From Biscogniauxia marginata (Eukaryota > Ascomycota > Sordariomycetes > Xylariales > Xylariaceae): DNA of 64,000 nucleotides. The notes under the pieces are model-generated. The model was not told where the DNA came from. It made no database searches and worked only from the letters and a program-made list of their open reading frames with translations. This document shows, piece after piece, positions 58,156 to 64,000 of the stretch (its first letter is position 1; each line of letters opens with the position of its first letter). The position numbers and the translations under genes are program-made. The DNA lies in assembly GCA_022695795.1 (NCBI GenBank), contig MU404107.1, positions 62,001 through 126,000 on the forward strand, given 5' to 3'.

Positions 58156-59406
58156 ATGGACCAGCCTAGATCCTACCGAAGGACACTACTCATTGTCTCT
58201 TTACTTGTTGCAGCTGTGGCTTTCCTATTCTCAACCCCTTTATCTCGTAGCTTATTGTTCCGTTCGGCCTTAGCACCCGTAGCCTCGCTCGTCGCTCAGT
58301 ACCAGCCCACGAGACTATCAAGTTCGAATCAAATGGCCACTAATAAGACCCCGGTCTATTTCTTCAGCCATGGCGGCGTAAGTCCACCAACGCGCTCTAC
58401 TCTGTCGAAGCGTGTAGAAAATTAATCTGATTTTCTTTTGATACCTATAGCCAGATGTTCAGTATAACACTGAACACCCGGTGTATCCGGTCCTCCAAAA
58501 GATCGGCAAGGAGATCACCGAGAAAGTGAAACCTAAAGCCGTCGTCGTGTTCTCCGGGCACTGGGAGGCGGAACCTAGGGTCATTGAGGTCAACTCGGCA
58601 GAGAAGACGGACTTGATATACGAGTATGTTCTTTCTTTGACAGTAATCCTCGCGCAAAACCCCGTATATTTACTAAGTGCAATCAATAGCTTCTACGGTT
58701 TCCCATCTGAATACTACAAGGCTCAGTACCCCAACAGGGGGAGTCCCGAACTGGCCTCCAAGATTATGAACCTCCTACAGCAGGCTGGCATAAAGTCGAG
58801 GGGTGTTACTAGGGGTCTCGACCATGGCGTATGGGCTGGTTTTCACGTCGGTGAGTTGCTAATAAGCAGTAATTATTTGAAGTGGTTTTTCTTACAATGA
58901 TGCCCGTAGCGTTTCATCCCCAACACAATCCCCTCAATGTCCCGTTGGTCCAAGTCAGCCTGTATGCAAACCAGGACGTCGACGCGCATTACAAGCTAGG
59001 ACAGGCGGTCGCCGCTCTTCGCGATGAAAACATTGTTATCATCGGTGCCGGCATGTCAGTACACAATCTGAGGGACATGATGTACACTCGCGGCGATCCG
59101 CGGCCGCTCCCATACGCGGTATCGTTTGACAACGCCTTGAAAGATGCTGCTGAATCGCCGCCCAGTGTGCGCCAATCTCGCATGCTTGACGTTTCCAAGC
59201 GGCCCGACGCGAGACAAGCTCACCCGGTAAGTTTATACAGTGAAGTTGATTGATGTAAGCTGACTCTTTCGTAGCGCTTTGATCATTTGATGCCCCTATA
59301 TGTAGCGGCTGGTGCGGCAGGTGATGATGCTGGGCGGAGGTTATGGACTTTACATGAAGGTAGTACCGGATGGGCCCAGTATAGATTCGGGGAACTGCCT
59401 GCATAA
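58156..59406 (+). CDS. LigB-type extradiol ring-cleavage dioxygenase (DODA-like), membrane-anchored
   Basis: Five exons: 58156-58377, 58451-58623, 58690-58850, 58910-59226 and 59275-59406, giving 334 residues. LigB enzymes open catechol-type rings next to the diol with a metal; relatives include 4,5-DOPA dioxygenase and the catalytic subunit of protocatechuate 4,5-dioxygenase. Likely metal ligands are His72 (FFSHGGPDVQYN, across intron 1), His111 (VVFSGHWEAEP) and His177 (GLDHGVWAGFHV). Further family blocks are NVPLVQVSLYAN, IVIIGAGMSVHNLRDM and, at the end, RFDHLMPLYVAAGAAGDDAG. Residues 10-29 are a hydrophobic anchor or signal (LLIVSLLVAAVAFLFSTPL) not found in bacterial members. A second in-frame ATG (Met60, 58333) would give a soluble form of ordinary length. 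The substrate is unknown. Confidence 0.88.
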
Positions 59407-59712
59407 TAGGAATTCGGCATGGATCTCATGAGATATTTTCTCCATATAACTACCGATCCATAAACTAGGTAGGCAATAAATGGCTCTAAAGCCGACCGCT
59501 AGTTGTTTTCCTATATCTTTGTACCTCTACATGTACCGAGTACCGAATGACGCTATCCTAATATTTATATCTATCTTCTTAAGTTCTCTAATGTCTGCTG
59601 CTGAGATGGCATACTGCATGCAAAGCGCTTATTTTAAGTATAAATTGGATCCATAGTGGACGTCCCGTGTCCTCCCCTCCCCCTTCCTTAGGTACTTCGT
59701 TTCCCGGATATT
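59407..59712. other. intergenic between convergent genes
   Basis: 306 bases between the dioxygenase and bisphosphatase stop codons. It contains TACATGTACCGAGTACC and TATTTATATC stretches; nothing more. Confidence 0.5.
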
Positions 59713-60738
59713 TCAGTCGACTAGTGCCTTCTTCACATAGTTTACATCCTCGATTGTCCCACAGATCAGCCCGGCCGTCTCGTTTAAGTCCTCTAAGGGC
59801 CTATCCAATATGCGGCTTCCATCTGTCGGGCTGATCGCCTTGCCTCCGGCACACTCTATGATCAACGCAACAGGGTACAGCTCGAACAGCCGCCGTAGCT
59901 TGGCCTTGCTTGCTGCCGTCACCGGTGAGATGTAGATACCGTGGCCTTTGACTAACGTATGCGCAACATCCGGCACAAGCCCACCGCTGTATCGCAGCGT
60001 GTACTTGTTCTGAATGAAGTGCGCTATCAGGTTTCGGTACTTTTCGTCTTCTGCGGCGGCGCGCAGATTGGCAGGAGCAAAATATCGCGTCTTGAACGGG
60101 CCGTCCGAGAGTTGGACCCTAGGTCGTAAGACCTCGCAATCCCGTGATCCGTGCTCATTGATGCCGATTTCGAGACAGGCCGGCTCGCAACCGGGCACGC
60201 GCAGCGCGATGATGGCCGTGGTGCGTGGGCCGTATATCCCTAGCACGGCGGCGACCTGCTTGCTAGCCGGAGACTGGTGTAGCGCCGTCGGCCCCTGCCA
60301 CACGCCGATAATAGTCCCAACGGTCCAGTTCGGCGCAATGACGGAGCTACCATCTAGGGGGTCAAAAGCAACGGTGTAGTGCTCCTCGGGGACATCAGCG
60401 GCAGCAGTAGCTTGTGCCCTCGGGTCCGTTTCCTCCTTCTGCGCCCTTCTCTCGACAGGGTCCTCTTCGCTGCTGGCTGCGACCACTGCGGGACACTGCG
60501 CGATAGCATTTCGGATGGCCTTCTCAGCTAGTACGTCTACGTTCAGCTGGTCGTCCCCAAAGGCGTTAGCTGTGCCGGCGCGCGACACATGGTGCGAGGT
60601 CCGTAGGACCTTGGCAATGTCGGCGACGCTGTCGATCAGGGTCGGGAGCACGGATTCCACGAGCTGATTATGCACGCCCGAAGAGGCGGCTGGCCGCAGG
60701 TGGTGTAGCAGGTTGTCTTTGCTGTTAATATCGCCCAT
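59713..60738 (-). CDS. sedoheptulose-1,7-bisphosphatase-type phosphatase (FBPase fold)
   Basis: Intronless, 341 residues, ATG at 60738. The FBPase/SBPase class I fold is clear. Metal- and phosphate-binding motifs are DDQLNVDVLAEKAI (63-76), ASSEED (88-93) and FDPLDGSS (125-132). The segments NWTVGTIIGVWQG, GIYGPRTTAIIAL, FAPANLRAAAED, KYTLRYSGGLVPDV and ASKAKLRRLFELYPVALIIECAGGKA follow plant-type SBPase (GTIFGVWPG, MGIYGPRTT, YTLRYTGGMVPDV) more closely than gluconeogenic FBPase. It would hydrolyse sedoheptulose-1,7-bisphosphate (and perhaps fructose-1,6-bisphosphate). There is no transit peptide, so it is probably cytosolic. In a fungus this would feed sedoheptulose-7-phosphate into the pentose phosphate pool. 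Lack of introns next to intron-rich neighbours is noted. Confidence 0.85.
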   Translation of the reverse strand: MGDINSKDNLLHHLRPAASSGVHNQLVESVLPTLIDSVADIAKVLRTSHHVSRAGTANAFGDDQLNVDVLAEKAIRNAIAQCPAVVAASSEEDPVERRAQKEETDPRAQATAAADVPEEHYTVAFDPLDGSSVIAPNWTVGTIIGVWQGPTALHQSPASKQVAAVLGIYGPRTTAIIALRVPGCEPACLEIGINEHGSRDCEVLRPRVQLSDGPFKTRYFAPANLRAAAEDEKYRNLIAHFIQNKYTLRYSGGLVPDVAHTLVKGHGIYISPVTAASKAKLRRLFELYPVALIIECAGGKAISPTDGSRILDRPLEDLNETAGLICGTIEDVNYVKKALVD

Positions 60739-61598
60739 CTTGGAGTGTCTGTAAAGAGGAATGCGGGAAGGACTTGGAAAGTGATGAAGACGATCTCATC
60801 GGTCAGCTTGTGCTGCGTGAGAATAGGGCTGAGGGCTTTCTCGAGAGTGGGTCTTCGAAGTATGACGAATCGAATGCGCTTGGTAATGGATGTGTATCTT
60901 CAGAAACAACAACAGAGTGGACTTCAAGTTATCCTATGATAAGGATAGTTATTTAGCTTAGGTGTATGCAATTTTCGGGTTTATTGACGATACTAATACA
61001 TCACACATGCAGTAACATCAACTCAGGTGATTGTACGAGCATACTCGGCATTTATGTACATGTATACCTAGGTAGGTAGTATGTACTTATATATAGTATA
61101 CTGACGTCAATGGAGTTGCCAATCTAGGCTAACTAAACCACCGCCGATTGGCTAGGGCCTTACCACTAGGTTACTTTAGTAGAGGTACTTATTTATACCT
61201 TATGTGCTCACTACCTAAGGTAGGTTGTTTTTGTATCGAACATGAAGTATATACCTGCCTAGGTATGTACCATTATATATGCGCAATTTGTGGATAGGCT
61301 ACGTATATGTAGGTATGTTAAGAGGACACCAGGTACTTATTCATTCGAACCTGTCATACTTAAAACGTATATTTCTCATCATTCCTAGTTCGTTGACGTC
61401 ACTAACCGTCAACAGTTACGCTTTACAGCAGGTATTATCATGTATTCCAAAGCACGGAGACCAACACATTAGAACAGGTTTAAACAACCACCTAAATGGT
61501 TCAAACCTCTGCCTAGTCTTACTCACACGAAGTGCATTTATTCATACTAGTTATATGCAATCCATACCTAAAGATATCAACTGTAATTGCCAGTCAAG
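60739..61598. other. intergenic: divergent promoters of the bisphosphatase and TIM-barrel genes
   Basis: No gene supported. It contains CCTAGGTAGGTAG (about 61067-61079), CCTAAGGTAGG (about 61213-61223) and a CCAAT box on the minus strand at about 61147-61151. Confidence 0.5.
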
Positions 61599-62615
61599 AT
61601 GCCGATCGAATTTCATGGTGCAAAAGTGCCAACCTGCTATGCTACATGCAGCATTGGTCATAAGGAGTCGCATACCCTACCCTTGAAGCTCAAGGCGATC
61701 GCTGATAGCGGCTTCGACGCTATCGAGCTCTCCATGCCGGATATTCTAGCCTACGGTAAGATGTTGAATGGGGAAGATCCCGGCTCCAAGGACTACGATA
61801 CCCTGGTGGAGATTGGCAAGGTCATCAAGGCCCAGGCCCAAGAACACAACCTCAAGATTCTTATGCTGCAGCCTTTTGCAAACTTTGAAGGGTGGCCTAA
61901 GGGAAGCAAGGAAAGAGAAGACGCTTTTGCGCGTGCAGAAGGTTGGATACGGGTCATGGAGGCGGTTGGAACCGACATGTTGCAAGTGGGATCTTCGGAT
62001 GCTGCTGGGATATCATCTTCTTTTGATGATCTAGCTGGCGACCTCGCTGAATTAGCAGACTTATGTGCAGCTAAGGGCTTTCGTATCGCCTACGAAAATT
62101 GGTGCTGGGCTACACATGCTCCAAGCTGGAAGGATATCTGGCAGATAGTCCAAAAGGCAGACCGGCCAAATATTGGTCTGTGTCTCGATACGTTCCAGAG
62201 TGCTGGAGGCGAATGGGCAGACCCGACGACGAAGTCGGGCCTTGTGGAGGGAGTGTCCAAAGAGCAGTTGGAGTCACGATGGAACCAAAGCCTTGCTGAA
62301 CTAGCCGAAACTATCCCGCCCCAGAAGATCTTTCTGCTTCAAATTTCTGATGCATATAAGATGGATCCTCCCTTAGAAGCCAGAGCCACTGGCGAGGGGT
62401 TAAGGCCGAGAGGCCAATGGAGCCACGATTATCGGCCTTTGCCATATGATGGCGGTTATCTACCAGTGAGAGATTTTCTCCATGCCGTATTAGGGGCAGG
62501 CTTCAGGAGTTGGTTGTCAGTGGAGGTGTTCGACGGCAGGGGACCTGAGAAGTATAGTGATATGGCCGAGTTTGGGAAGAAGGCCATGTCGTCGCTTGAG
62601 AGGTTATTACAATAA
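61599..62615 (+). CDS. xylose-isomerase-like TIM barrel, 3-dehydroshikimate dehydratase (QutC/Qa-4)-like
   Basis: Intronless, 338 residues, ATG at 61599 (MPIEFHGAKVPTCYATCSIG). The sugar-isomerase/AP-endonuclease-2 TIM barrel shows strand motifs GFDAIELS (38-45), ILMLQPFANFEGW (87-99), RIAYENWCWATHAPSW (162-177), RPNIGLCLDTFQSAGG (189-204), KIFLLQISDAYKM (243-255), GGYLPVRDFLHAV (285-297) and WLSVEVF (305-311). Metal-ligand positions of 3-dehydroshikimate dehydratases fit Glu166, Asp197, Gln248 and Glu309. Fungal Qa-4/QutC share the CLQPF, CW-T, RPN-G-CLDTF, QV-DA and GAYLPV patterns. That enzyme turns 3-dehydroshikimate into protocatechuate in quinate use. Divergence from Qa-4 is considerable, so another sugar-like substrate is possible. 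TIM-barrel family is firm, the reaction is not. Confidence 0.78.
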   Translation: MPIEFHGAKVPTCYATCSIGHKESHTLPLKLKAIADSGFDAIELSMPDILAYGKMLNGEDPGSKDYDTLVEIGKVIKAQAQEHNLKILMLQPFANFEGWPKGSKEREDAFARAEGWIRVMEAVGTDMLQVGSSDAAGISSSFDDLAGDLAELADLCAAKGFRIAYENWCWATHAPSWKDIWQIVQKADRPNIGLCLDTFQSAGGEWADPTTKSGLVEGVSKEQLESRWNQSLAELAETIPPQKIFLLQISDAYKMDPPLEARATGEGLRPRGQWSHDYRPLPYDGGYLPVRDFLHAVLGAGFRSWLSVEVFDGRGPEKYSDMAEFGKKAMSSLERLLQ

Positions 62616-64000
62616 CAATTGTAGTTAGTACCTTGTTCTTTAGATTAATGTAGCACCACACAACGTGACACATTTCTCAACCAACGTCTAAGCAAGCGAT
62701 ATATTAAGTGTATAATTAGGTACATACTTTATAATGTAAAAACTAATAACTAGCGAAAATATAATCTAACTTACCTCAACCACATAAAGGATTGGCGTGG
62801 GAAGGTGATCCAACATCCCGCCCAGTTGTCTTAAAGATACGTGAAATATTTTCGATGCCGACACACAGCCTCTCTTAGAACTCAAAGTGAGGGTTGTAGC
62901 GAATCAGAGTCGTCGGGGATAGAAAAGGACTGGCATATATATTTCAATCCCGAGAGTCGAAACCCTTCAACTCCAAGCGGCAGATTAGTGTAAGCTATCT
63001 TAATGCATCGCATGGCATTCAACAAGAGGCACCGCCTAGGGATATTTACAGCATCACGATGGAAAGGCCAACGCGCGACCTGCGCTATGCCATCACCAAT
63101 ACCTACCCCCTGCTAAACTATCTTCTAAAGGGGTAGGGGGTTCCTAGGTAGTGATGCTTGTAATCCCTACATAATTCAAACGGGACACAACACACCCGCG
63201 GAGCTTCTTATACGGATAGATACGCGTTAGCCGGTCGAAACCATAAGTGTGCATGATACTACCTTATAAAAATAGATCAAGGAGTTCTGTCACATTATTG
63301 AAGATTTGGAGTTTTTAGAAACCTCACGTTGCGGCTGGAGTTGTGAAATAGATCGACCTAAGACAAATGCTACCTAAGCGTCTCTATTACCAAGTAATCT
63401 TGCCGACACTCACCCCCCCACACCTACATTAGGTAGGTATACATGTACCTCATTACATACATAAAGCACTGAATTGAGTTTCAATAATTCGTACAATAAG
63501 GACACGACACGGTGTGTATGGGTTAGTAAGTTAATGTATCTCTTTAGTTAGCTGAGGCTAAAATCAACAAAACTACCTAACCAAAAGAAGTCGTCCGTAT
63601 CATGACTTCATAGAGATTCCTGTTTTACATATACACAACTTATATGCGCTGCATGCACAACTTGTACTAATTGACGGGGGAAAGTTGCGCCATTGCATCG
63701 GTAGGCTGATCTGTATACCTTTTGAGTAATGCATATAGGGGGAGGCATTGCTAAGTGAGCCCTGTAATAACTGGACTGTCAATTTGCAATCCCCTTATGT
63801 ACTCGTATATGTCGGTATTTGTGCCGTGAATACAATGCCAAACGTTACATCGTAAAGCTTCATTTCAGCTGCAGTAGCCGCACGGCCGATTTTAATTTTA
63901 TATCTGCAGTTTATGCCCGTGGCATCATTGGATGTTGGAGTAAGCATCACCGCTATAGGCCCGTGCTCATAAGTTGACGAACTGCCTTATGCGGTAACGT
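62616..64000. other. right-end region without a recognised gene
   Basis: 1.4 kb of AT-leaning DNA. AGGTA motifs lie at about 63427-63450. No open frame looks like protein and no splice-joined exons are evident. A gene could begin beyond the window end. Confidence 0.5.

Overview
This window is nuclear DNA of a filamentous ascomycete (Pezizomycotina), most likely a Sordariomycete. The genes have short introns (about 50-250 nt) with GT..AG ends. Several proteins are typical of that group: a QDE-1/SAD-1-type RNA-dependent RNA polymerase, a double-telobox Myb protein, a Nup53 with its own small first exon, and an Ivy1-type protein. Intergenic DNA is rich in TACCTAGGTA/AGGTACCT-like motifs. I reconstructed the spliced genes by hand, requiring reading-frame continuity across GT..AG junctions.

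Layout. 0-9 kb: an intronless RNA-dependent RNA polymerase (-), a 2.5-kb spacer with an extremely AT-rich block, and D-lactate dehydrogenase dld1 (-). 9.2-17 kb: a gene-free stretch of nearly 8 kb. 17-32.5 kb: ribosomal protein eS4 (-), a Teb1/Tay1-like double-telobox Myb protein (-), a small multi-pass membrane protein (+), a CFIm68-like RRM/RGG protein (-), Sec61-gamma (+, five exons, one of 12 nt), a DCAF11/LEC14B-like WD40 protein (-), a SET-domain methyltransferase (+) and bc1 assembly factor Cbp4 (-). 35-42 kb: a Skt5/Chs4-like Sel1-repeat protein ending in a CaaX box (+), mitochondrial pyruvate carrier MPC2 (-) and complex I subunit NDUFA2 (+) as a divergent pair. 42.5-54.6 kb: a 1,808-residue RRM protein of unknown function (-), Fmp46 (-), Nup53 (+) and Ivy1 (-). 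56.5-62.6 kb: acyl-protein thioesterase (-), a membrane-anchored LigB-type extradiol dioxygenase (+), an intronless sedoheptulose-1,7-bisphosphatase-type phosphatase (-) and a 3-dehydroshikimate-dehydratase-like TIM barrel (+).

Most genes are housekeeping and unrelated to their neighbours, although five act in mitochondria (dld1, cbp4, mpc2, ndufa2, fmp46). The right end is the one place where neighbouring functions might form a pathway: sugar phosphates towards dehydroshikimate, then protocatechuate, then ring cleavage. That link is inference. I found no convincing tRNA, rRNA, CRISPR array or intact transposon.
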